Notes under the pieces: generated by a model
What the model was told of the DNA's origin: nothing
Database searches by the model: none
The model's input: the letters and a program-made list of their open reading frames with translations, nothing else
Program-made: the position numbers and the translations under genes
From: Chitinophagaceae bacterium
GTDB lineage: Bacteria; Bacteroidota; Bacteroidia; Chitinophagales; Chitinophagaceae
DNA length: 11,027 nucleotides
Assembly: GCA_019747455.1 (NCBI GenBank)
Contig: JAIEQT010000590.1
Span: 1-11,027, forward strand
Direction: 5' to 3'
In this document: one piece after another, positions 5,084 to 11,027 of the stretch
How the letters are laid out: each line of letters opens with the position of its first letter
How positions within the stretch are numbered: position 1 is the first letter of the stretch

Positions 5084-5624
5084 TTATTATTGGAGCTTCT
5101 TTATTAGCCTGTTTTTTAGCATAGAAAGCAGCCGTTATTGCAGCAATAGCCGCCAATGCTGTAAAGAATATGGTTGCCTTAGTATATTTCGGTAAGTTTT
5201 CCTTGTATTTATCCTCAATTTTTTGTTTTAAGTAAAAATCTGTGTTTAGTGCCAATAACCCTTTAGGTGTTAAGCACACTATTCTTTCTTCCATATATAT
5301 CCATTCGCCTTTATTAAACTCCTCCTTAATATGTCGATTCAATCTCAATATTTCTATTGCCTTTTGAAATTTATCCCATTCGTACAAGTCAGTTAATACA
5401 TCATCTCTTTTTAGGGATACAGTTTGGTAATATGTTGGATTTTCATTCGGTGGATATTTTTCAGGATGGTTTAATAGAGCGCACAATGTACCATAATGGT
5501 AACGTGCAGTAGGTAATTCAAAATGATCTAATGGGGTATATCCTTCTTTCTCGTTTCCTGTTTGGCGAATAGTCCCACCAAACTTTTTCATTGTTTTTAA
5601 TATTTCGTGTTCAATAACAAGCAT
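4989..5624 (-). CDS. E2 passenger protein: possible winged-helix domain with C-terminal membrane anchor
   Basis: This 211-aa protein has a soluble N-terminal part (1-145) with 'EHEILKTMKKFGG' near the start and, at about 85-127, helices ending in 'RIVCLTPKGLLALN', the turn often seen at the wing of winged-helix proteins ('...LTPKGxxxL'). One transmembrane helix follows at about 148-168 ('ATIFFTALAAIAAITAAFYA'). A Pro/Ile-rich tail completes it ('IIINPPHQQPQ'). The expected topology is a cytosolic N-terminus tethered to the membrane. The ATG overlaps the stop of the upstream 50-aa gene (TAATG), so translation is probably coupled and the three genes transposase, 50-aa and 211-aa likely form one operon. 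I do not recognise a named family; the fold is inferred by eye. Confidence 0.6.
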   Translation of the reverse strand: MLVIEHEILKTMKKFGGTIRQTGNEKEGYTPLDHFELPTARYHYGTLCALLNHPEKYPPNENPTYYQTVSLKRDDVLTDLYEWDKFQKAIEILRLNRHIKEEFNKGEWIYMEERIVCLTPKGLLALNTDFYLKQKIEDKYKENLPKYTKATIFFTALAAIAAITAAFYAKKQANKEAPIIINPPHQQPQEIHIMPIDTLKVKTVIVESQKH

Positions 5625-5776
5625 TATCCCCTCTTTTTGTTAATAGGCGTATTTAAAGCCAATTTGAGCAATTCATCAGCCGACATATTAACCTTCAAAG
5701 GCTTTTCTTCTTTAAGTGCCTTTTTAGTCATTTTAGGGGTGGGTGGAACTGTTACGGGTTTTGTTTTCTTAGCCAT
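5624..5776 (-). CDS. E2 small Lys-rich protein (50 aa), coupled to the 211-aa gene
   Basis: The frame starts at ATG 5776 and stops at TAA 5626-5624, whose last base is the A of the next gene's ATG. The protein opens 'MAKKTKPVTVPPTPKMTKKA' and closes 'MSADELLKLALNTPINKKRG': a disordered, very basic N-terminal half and a short amphipathic helix. It begins 14 bp after the transposase stop on the same strand. The tight spacing on both sides argues for a real gene. It could bind nucleic acid or partner the 211-aa protein; neither is shown. Similar short Lys-rich tails are common in Bacteroidota proteins, so resemblance says little. Confidence 0.6.
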   Translation of the reverse strand: MAKKTKPVTVPPTPKMTKKALKEEKPLKVNMSADELLKLALNTPINKKRG

Positions 5777-5790
5777 AGGGGCTAAGTTAA

Positions 5791-6744
5791 TTATTTTTTA
5801 GGTGCAACTAACTGCTTGTAGGGTAGTCTACCTACTATCCCTTTAAATACTATTTCAAACTTTTCATAGTCTTTTAGATGCCTATGGTTATGCCTAAATG
5901 AAAATTCATTACAGTATTGTTGTAAGTGCTTGTAGCTTATTTGGTGGTATATTCCGTGTACTCCCCGTTTCATTACCGACCAAAAAGCTTCCACAGTATT
6001 ACAATGTACCCTAACCCCTGTTTCTGACGTTTTAACGAACTCTTTACGGCTATGGGTTACTGTTTCCCTTCCGTACCCATTATACTGTAATTTCCTATAT
6101 AAGCTGCTTTCATCAGTATGCAGGCTGCTTCCTTCTTCTACCTTACTTCTTACATAATCGGTTAATTCATCTCTTTTAATCTTACTAAATGCTTTAACGT
6201 TTACATTCCCCGTTGATCTTTCTACTATACCTAATACAGCACCTTTTTTATTCTGTGGTGTTTTTAGTTTATAGTCTATTTCTTCGGGGCTTAATCCCAC
6301 ATAGTCCGACCTGTATTTCCTGCCCATATATGTTTCATCTGCCTCTACTATCCCCTTCATTGGCTGTTCTACTCTTTCATCCATTAAAGCTCTTATCCTG
6401 TGCAAAAGAAACCATGCACTTTTTTGTGTTACCCCTATATCTTTTCCTAACTGGTAACTACTAATACCCTTCTTATGCGCTGTACATACGTATATAGCCA
6501 TAAGCCACTTATTTATTGGTATGTTACTCCCTTCTAAAAACGTTCCTACTGTTACACTGAATTTCTTATAACAATTAGCCGAACCACATTTATACTTTTT
6601 ACCCCCTTCTATTACATATATCTTCCCTTCAAACCCACAATGAGGGCATACAGGCTTGCCGTTCCACCTTTGTTTAGCCAACCATTCCCTACACGTCTTT
6701 TCATCGGGCATCTGTGCTATTAATTCATGTAAGTTTTTAAACAT
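5791..6744 (-). CDS. IS1595-family (ISXO2-like) DDE transposase
   Basis: This 317-aa protein is full length for the family. An N-terminal zinc ribbon has C33-x2-C36 ('VCPHCGFEG') and C53-x4-C58 ('KCGSANC'). A helical linker with 'GVTQKSAWFLLHRIR' (about 104-118) precedes the catalytic domain: D136 in 'GIVEADETYMG', D211 in 'LHTDESSLY', then N249/E252 in 'HCNTVEAFWSVMKRGVHGIY', the terminal signature of the ISXO2-like fold, ending 'FSFRHNHR'. The enzyme would cut and join E2's ends and possibly those of E1. It is divergently transcribed from the 190-aa passenger across a 38-bp spacer and followed after 14 bp by the 50-aa gene. There is no frameshift or early stop, so it is probably active. Confidence 0.93.
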   Translation of the reverse strand: MFKNLHELIAQMPDEKTCREWLAKQRWNGKPVCPHCGFEGKIYVIEGGKKYKCGSANCYKKFSVTVGTFLEGSNIPINKWLMAIYVCTAHKKGISSYQLGKDIGVTQKSAWFLLHRIRALMDERVEQPMKGIVEADETYMGRKYRSDYVGLSPEEIDYKLKTPQNKKGAVLGIVERSTGNVNVKAFSKIKRDELTDYVRSKVEEGSSLHTDESSLYRKLQYNGYGRETVTHSRKEFVKTSETGVRVHCNTVEAFWSVMKRGVHGIYHQISYKHLQQYCNEFSFRHNHRHLKDYEKFEIVFKGIVGRLPYKQLVAPKK

Positions 6745-6785
6745 ATAAGTAATTTTTAGTATTTTGTTTCAAAACAAATAATATG
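6620..6785. repeat. direct repeat copy 2 (transposase 5' end plus divergent promoter spacer)
   Basis: This is the partner of 4292-4457. Identity stops abruptly on the right at the passenger ATG (6783-6785); on the left the E1 copy breaks off within transposase codon 42-43. Confidence 0.9.
6763..6778. promoter_or_regulatory. palindrome in divergent spacer of E2
   Basis: TTTGTTT (6763-6769) and AAACAAA (6772-6778), the same palindrome as at 4435-4450, lie between the transposase start (6744) and the passenger start (6783). The spacer is too short for two independent long promoters, so the two transcripts probably share control elements. No experimentally known operator is recognised. Confidence 0.45.
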
Positions 6786-7355
6786 AGTAAAGAAATTTTA
6801 GAAATAATTTATTGGGTCGCTACTTTAATTATTTTAGGTATAAATGTTTATGTAATAAGGTATGCTCCTATAAATGCTGTTGAAATTGGTAGACGGTTAA
6901 ATGTTGCTCAACAAAAGGATAATGCTAAACGTAATCTCTTCCAACTGCTATTTTCATTAAGAGGGCAGCCTCTACATCAAGATTTTGTAAGAGGCTTAAA
7001 TCAGATCGAGGTGGTGTTTGAAGATGTCCCCCTAGTGATTGAGGCATGGAGGGTTCATTTGGCTTCCCTCGGAAATAACAATCAAGCAAATGCCACAAGG
7101 AATTGGGAGATTGAGCGTACAACTCTGCTTTCTGCAATGGCTGTTCATTTGGGGTATTCGAGCATATCTCATTCGGAGCTTTTAAGAGATTATTATCCTG
7201 AAGGGCATAGCAATCAGGTTTTAGATGACCTTGATTTTCGAGAAGCCGCTCGGTCTTTTCTGAAGAACGGAGATATAGTTTACAAGATGATGATTGACAA
7301 TTGGGATAGCGGTAAAAGAATGGATGCAGCACAGGAAAAACCCCCAACCCCTTAG
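6783..7355 (+). CDS. E2 passenger gene: DUF6680-like protein with N-terminal membrane helix
   Basis: This 190-aa protein has an N-terminal transmembrane helix at about 5-26 ('EIIYWVATLIILGINVYVIR'). A helical cytosolic domain follows: 'KRNLFQLLFSLRGQPLHQDF' (about 49-68), 'GLNQIEVVFEDVPLVIEAWR' (about 70-89) and 'LLSAMAVHLGYSSISHSEL' (about 114-132). This order (membrane helix, 'LF..L...R', 'LN.IEV.F....V..AW', then a closing helical part) resembles what I recall of DUF6680, a family without known function; the match was not computed. It occupies the same slot as the 85-aa gene of E1. The gene body looks less AT-rich than the rest of the element, hinting at separate acquisition. The start is fixed by the shared spacer. 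Confidence 0.65.
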   Translation: MSKEILEIIYWVATLIILGINVYVIRYAPINAVEIGRRLNVAQQKDNAKRNLFQLLFSLRGQPLHQDFVRGLNQIEVVFEDVPLVIEAWRVHLASLGNNNQANATRNWEIERTTLLSAMAVHLGYSSISHSELLRDYYPEGHSNQVLDDLDFREAARSFLKNGDIVYKMMIDNWDSGKRMDAAQEKPPTP

Positions 7356-7388
7356 ATAATTCAATTTCTAAATTATTCTTATTTCCAC

Positions 7389-7423
7389 CTTGTCCTTCAT
7401 TATATGTTGTTGCCACTCATCAC
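7389..7423. repeat. E2 right terminal inverted repeat plus TCATCAC target copy
   Basis: CTTGTCC (7389-7395) through GTTGTTGCCAC (to 7416) is the right terminus, complementary in parts to 4888-4912. TCATCAC (7417-7423) repeats 4881-4887 and is the probable target duplication. The E1 right end matches across both parts. Confidence 0.65.
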
Positions 7424-7742
7424 ACATACTTTACCATTCTTCGCTATGCCAGTCCCGCTGGAACCGATTACCCTTTTTGGAAGGATCTCGTTGTATATAT
7501 ATTTACATCAGCAACGACAATAAAAGCCTCCGCGCTAACAACCATGAACTACATACTGGAATTTCTCTTTGCTCGTTTTCGCCAAAGAGTTAAGCCACCC
7601 GAAGTTGCCTAGAAAATCTTACAGCCACTTCAACAACATTTCCAACACTTATTTAACGTAAAATGAAACCAATTTTATTGGTAATACTTGGCGCATTAGC
7701 CTTGTTATTACTGATCTGATGCTATAATGCATCAATGCAGGG
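7424..7742. other. flank right of E2, no confident gene
   Basis: About 320 bp. The first 200 bp (7424-7620) are GC-richer than the element and may be decayed coding DNA, but no frame continues without stops. Near 7490-7575 one frame gives 'YIYISNDNKS' and 'NNHELHTGIS', faintly like a GIY-YIG nuclease start with indels; too weak to call. A hairpin TGATGC/GCATCA (7717-7734) sits 9 bp beyond the stop of the 163-aa gene, without a T-run. Confidence 0.45.
7663..7719 (+). CDS. possible 18-aa hydrophobic peptide
   Basis: The frame reads MKPILLVILGALALLLLI, then TGA. A basic start followed by 16 almost purely hydrophobic residues is what a single-helix membrane micropeptide would look like. There is no clear promoter or ribosome binding site, and such short frames occur by chance, so this is a weak candidate. 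Confidence 0.15.
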   Translation: MKPILLVILGALALLLLI

Positions 7743-8234
7743 CTATACAAATAAGCCCCACTCATCTTCAAACCCATCTTTATGGAAAGTAGAAACCCAT
7801 TGACGGAAGAGCTCTTTAAATTTAAAGAGCGCTTCCTCAATAACTTTTTTATGACTATCATCGGCCCAACCCATTAAAACGGCAAAACCGATTTGTTCCA
7901 TCATTTGCTTACAATTGATTCTAATGGTAGCTGCATTTTCCATTTTCAATACATACAGATCCATGCTGATAGCGCCAATGATTTTTGGTGCCACAATCAT
8001 CACATTTTCATATATCAAAGCCTTGGTAGATGCTGGGTGACTCTCTTCTCCATCATCCGCCAAATTTTCGGCAAAAGCAATAACCAACCCAAATACTTCC
8101 CGCCACTGTTTGTACATGGCTTTAGCAATAGCCCTGGCAGGTCCGCGACGCCATTCTTCTCCGGCGTCATCCGGACCAATCTTGTAACGGCTATCATCCC
8201 ATTCAGGCAAAAAATTCAGGTCGTTCAAGTTCAT
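7743..8234 (-). CDS. conserved-looking cytosolic protein of unknown function downstream of uvrA
   Basis: This 163-aa protein has no signal peptide or membrane segment and is rich in acidic and aromatic residues. It opens 'MNLNDLNFLPEWDDSRYKIG', followed by 'EEWRRGPARAIAKAMYKQW' (about 26-44). The remainder appears mostly helical, ending 'DGFEDEWGLF'. No catalytic motif or named domain is recognised. The start lies 14 bp after the uvrA stop on the same strand, with no terminator in the gap, so it is very likely read from the uvrA transcript. That placement alone does not show a repair role. Length and uniform composition support a real gene. Confidence 0.7.
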   Translation of the reverse strand: MNLNDLNFLPEWDDSRYKIGPDDAGEEWRRGPARAIAKAMYKQWREVFGLVIAFAENLADDGEESHPASTKALIYENVMIVAPKIIGAISMDLYVLKMENAATIRINCKQMMEQIGFAVLMGWADDSHKKVIEEALFKFKELFRQWVSTFHKDGFEDEWGLFV

Positions 8235-8248
8235 ATTACAAAGGTAAC

Positions 8249-11027
8249 TTAATTTAATTCAAGCTTTAGGAAACGAGAGGTATGTGTTTTAACCTGTTTC
8301 ACCATTTCTTCTGGCGTACCTTCAAAAAGAATTTTTCCGCCCCCGTCGCCACCTTCAGGTCCTAAATCAATAATATGATCAGCCATCTTCACCACATCCA
8401 AATTATGCTCAATAACCAATACCGAATTCCCACGATCTACCAATTTATTCAACACATCTAAAAGATGCTGAATATCTTGAAAATGCAGTCCGGTAGTAGG
8501 CTCATCTAAAATATAAAAAGTTTTACCGGTATCCTTCTTTCCTAATTCGGTAGCCAGTTTTACCCGTTGCGCTTCTCCACCACTCAATGTTACCGCAGAT
8601 TGGCCTAGGGTAATATATCCAAGTCCTACATCCTGCAATACTTTTATTTTCCGATATAAAAAATTTACCGGTTGAAAGAATTCACAAGCTTCTTCTACCG
8701 TCATATTCAATACATCACTAATAGATTTTCCTTTATATCGTATTTCTAAGGTTTCTCTATTATATCTTTTACCATTACACTTTTCGCAATTGACATATAC
8801 ATCCGGTAAAAAATTCATTTCAATAACGCGCATTCCGCCTCCTTCACAAACATCACATCTACCACCTTTTACATTAAAGGAAAAACGACCCGCATTGTAT
8901 CCCCGAATTTTTGCTTCAGGAACGGAAGCAAATAATGTTCTAATTTCTGTAAAGAAACCACAATACGTGGCAGGATTACTTCTAGGTGTTCTACCTATAG
9001 GTGATTGATCTATCTCAATTACTTTATCAATATTTTCTAATCCTTTTACCGATTGAAAGGGCATAGGCGTAACCCTACTATTATAACAGTGCTTAGAAAG
9101 AATGGGATATAATGTTTCATTAATAAGCGTTGATTTACCACTACCACTCACACCACTTACTACTATTAACTTACCTAACGGAAATGTGGCTGTTACATTT
9201 TGTAAATTATTACCGGTAGCTCCTTTCAGCACAATACTTTTTCCATTTCCTTTTCTTCTTTCTTCCGGTATCTTTATGGCTTTTGTTCCATTTAAATACT
9301 GTGCTGTTTCAGAATTGCTTTTCAGTACTTCTGTTGGTGTACCTGCAGAAACAATACTACCCCCAAATTTGCCTGCTTTCGGGCCTATATCTACTAAATG
9401 ATCAGCAGCCAACATAATATCTTTGTCATGCTCAACCACCAACACACTATTGCCAATATTACGTAAGTTTTGCAAGGCTAGGATTAGTTGCTGATTATCC
9501 CTTTGATGCAAACCAATAGATGGCTCATCCAAAATATATGTAATCCCCTGTAACTGCGAACCTATTTGTGTTGCCAGGCGAATTCGCTGCGACTCTCCGC
9601 CACTAAGAGATTTAGAAGGTCGGTTCAAAGAGAGGTATGTTAGTCCAACATCCAATAAAAATTGAAGTCGCTCTCTGATCTCTTTTAAAATATCTTTTGC
9701 GATCAGATTTTGCTTGTCGGATAATTTTTTTTCTACGGTAGTAAACCATGCAAATAATTTATCCAAATTCAAATTACTGAGTGTAGCAATATTCTCATTA
9801 CCCACTTTAAACCATAGACTCTCTTTTTTTAATCTTTGTCCATCACAAGTGGCACATGTTTTTAATTCCATAAATTGCTCAACCCATTCACGCATACCTT
9901 CGCTATTTACCCCGGCAAACCATCTTTTGAGCATGGGAATGATCCCTTCAAACTCACCTTCATAAGGCTTAAAAGCAACACCTTCTTCTACGTCGTCTAA
10001 TTCTAATGTACCTGCTTCGGTAGCGCCATATAATAGCATGTTCAAAGCGGCTGGTGCTAAATCTTTAATAGGTTTATCCAGAGAAATTTTATTTTTCTTC
10101 GCAAGCACTTCTATATTCCTAAACATATAGGCATCTCGCTGTTCTCCCAAAGGAGCAATACCACCGTCTTTTACAGATATATTTGCATCAGGTATAATAG
10201 CACTCATATCTATCGTATATACATTACCCAATCCTTTACAAGTTGAACAAGCACCATATGGTGAATTAAAAGAAAAAGAGTTGGGTGAAGGCTCTTCATA
10301 ACTGATGCCGGTATCTTCACACATTAACTGTTTAGAAAATTGTACTACTTTACCGCTATCATTTACCAGCATAAAGAGTAGATCTTTACCCATTTTTAGC
10401 GACTGCTGTACACTCTGGCTTAAGCGTACTTTCATATCTGCTGTTACGGGTATACGATCTATTACTACTTCAATATCGTGAATTTTATACCTATCAACTT
10501 GCAGCTTGGGAGTAATATCCATGATCTCCCCATCTACCCTTACTTTCAAAAAACCTTTTTTTCTGATATCTTCAAAAAGTTCCCGATAATGCCCCTTTCT
10601 TCCCCTAATTAATGGAGCCAGTAAAGTGATCTTCTTATTTTGATATTTATTAAAAATATTTTCTACGATTTCTTCTTCACTAAACTTCACCATTTTTTTC
10701 CCTGTATTATAGCTATACGCTTCCCCGATACGTGCATATAACAAACGCAAGAAATCGTACACTTCCGTAACCGTACCAACTGTTGATCGCGGATTTTTAT
10801 TGGTTGTTTTTTGTTCGATAGAAATAACGGGAGATAACCCTGTAATTTTATCTACATCCGGTCTTTCCATATCACCTAAGAATTGTCGGGCATAGGCACT
10901 AAAGCTTTCCATGTATCTTCGTTGCCCTTCATTGTAGATAGTATCGAATGCCAATGAAGATTTGCCACTACCGCTCACACCGGTAAAAACCACTAATTTA
11001 TTTTTCGGAATGGTGATATCGATATTG
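8249..11027 (-). CDS. uvrA: UvrA, excinuclease ABC subunit A (partial, N-terminus beyond window)
   Basis: UvrA dimers find bulky DNA lesions and load UvrB in nucleotide excision repair. The frame is open to the right edge, where it encodes 'NIDITIPKNKLVVFTG'; only about 20 N-terminal residues should be missing. Features in order are Walker A 'GVSGSGKSS', a zinc site pair 'CSTCKG'/'CATCDG', signature 'SLSGGESQRIRLA', Walker B 'YILDEPSIGLH', second Walker A 'GVSGSGKST' (near 9150), the UvrA zinc finger 'CDVCEGGG…CEKCNG', signature 'TLSGGEAQRVKLA' (near 8570), and Walker B 'YILDEPTTGLH' (near 8510). Both ATPase cassettes are complete with no frameshift. The GTG at 10993 is an internal valine, not the start. 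The promoter is outside the window. Confidence 0.97.
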   Translation of the reverse strand, partial: NIDITIPKNKLVVFTGVSGSGKSSLAFDTIYNEGQRRYMESFSAYARQFLGDMERPDVDKITGLSPVISIEQKTTNKNPRSTVGTVTEVYDFLRLLYARIGEAYSYNTGKKMVKFSEEEIVENIFNKYQNKKITLLAPLIRGRKGHYRELFEDIRKKGFLKVRVDGEIMDITPKLQVDRYKIHDIEVVIDRIPVTADMKVRLSQSVQQSLKMGKDLLFMLVNDSGKVVQFSKQLMCEDTGISYEEPSPNSFSFNSPYGACSTCKGLGNVYTIDMSAIIPDANISVKDGGIAPLGEQRDAYMFRNIEVLAKKNKISLDKPIKDLAPAALNMLLYGATEAGTLELDDVEEGVAFKPYEGEFEGIIPMLKRWFAGVNSEGMREWVEQFMELKTCATCDGQRLKKESLWFKVGNENIATLSNLNLDKLFAWFTTVEKKLSDKQNLIAKDILKEIRERLQFLLDVGLTYLSLNRPSKSLSGGESQRIRLATQIGSQLQGITYILDEPSIGLHQRDNQQLILALQNLRNIGNSVLVVEHDKDIMLAADHLVDIGPKAGKFGGSIVSAGTPTEVLKSNSETAQYLNGTKAIKIPEERRKGNGKSIVLKGATGNNLQNVTATFPLGKLIVVSGVSGSGKSTLINETLYPILSKHCYNSRVTPMPFQSVKGLENIDKVIEIDQSPIGRTPRSNPATYCGFFTEIRTLFASVPEAKIRGYNAGRFSFNVKGGRCDVCEGGGMRVIEMNFLPDVYVNCEKCNGKRYNRETLEIRYKGKSISDVLNMTVEEACEFFQPVNFLYRKIKVLQDVGLGYITLGQSAVTLSGGEAQRVKLATELGKKDTGKTFYILDEPTTGLHFQDIQHLLDVLNKLVDRGNSVLVIEHNLDVVKMADHIIDLGPEGGDGGGKILFEGTPEEMVKQVKTHTSRFLKLELN

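Larger units (their letters stand above)
4888..7416. mobile_element. E2: IS1595/ISXO2-type transposon with passenger genes
   Basis: This element is about 2.5 kb, well above the roughly 1 kb of a simple IS1595-family IS. From left to right it carries the left terminus, a 211-aa gene (-), a 50-aa gene (-), the transposase (-), a 38-bp divergent spacer, a 190-aa gene (+), and the right terminus. The flanking TCATCAC (possibly CTCATCAC, 8 bp) fits the 8-bp target duplication known for the family. All genes look intact, so the element may still be mobile. Passenger-bearing members of IS1595 are known; this gene set I do not recognise. Confidence 0.75.

Noticed and set aside
6925..7416. 163-codon minus-strand frame opposite the 190-aa passenger gene
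   Set aside because: Antisense shadow; protein is Asn/Gln/Ser-rich without a domain, and it runs into the element terminus, whereas the plus-strand frame fits the shared promoter and start.
7490..7575. Faint GIY-YIG nuclease-like residues ('YIYISNDNKS', 'NNHELHTGIS')
   Set aside because: Needs insertions to align, and the catalytic region is absent; similarity by eye is too weak to call a pseudogene.

Overview
The window looks like Bacteroidota DNA, most likely from the Chitinophagaceae or close relatives. It is AT-rich, starts generally lack Shine-Dalgarno sequences, a signal peptide ends in a typical 'SNAQ', and the gene content (bacterial alpha-2-macroglobulin, DAO-type flavoenzyme, IS1595-type transposase, UvrA) fits. 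The taxon is inferred from style and protein resemblance only.

Layout. Positions 1-1960 are chromosomal and read rightward: the 3' end of an alpha-2-macroglobulin-like gene, a hairpin repeat plus a heptamer tandem repeat that supplies the next start codon, a FAD-dependent oxidoreductase, and a small membrane protein. Positions 1984-2524 (minus) hold a RelE/ParE-type toxin and its overlapping upstream antitoxin. Positions 2838-3551 (minus) encode an unrecognised secreted protein. Positions 3552-4269 carry no convincing gene, only terminator-like palindromes.

Positions 4270-7423 are a mobile-element region and the most interesting part. A complete element (E2, about 4888-7416) carries an IS1595/ISXO2-type transposase followed on the same strand by a 50-aa Lys-rich protein and a 211-aa membrane-anchored, possibly winged-helix protein. 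A divergent passenger gene (190 aa, DUF6680-like) lies next to its right end. Directly to its left is the remnant of a related element (E1): the first 42 codons of the same transposase, the same 38-bp divergent spacer, a different passenger gene (85 aa) and the same right end. Similarity between the copies stops at the passenger ATG and resumes only in the right terminal repeat. This looks like an IS with an exchangeable cargo slot beneath a fixed promoter and start codon. The two elements are separated by TCATCAC, which recurs after E2 and is probably the target duplication.

Positions 7743-11027 (minus) return to the chromosome: uvrA, lacking only its N-terminal codons beyond the window edge, followed 14 bp later by an unrecognised 163-aa gene that is probably co-transcribed.
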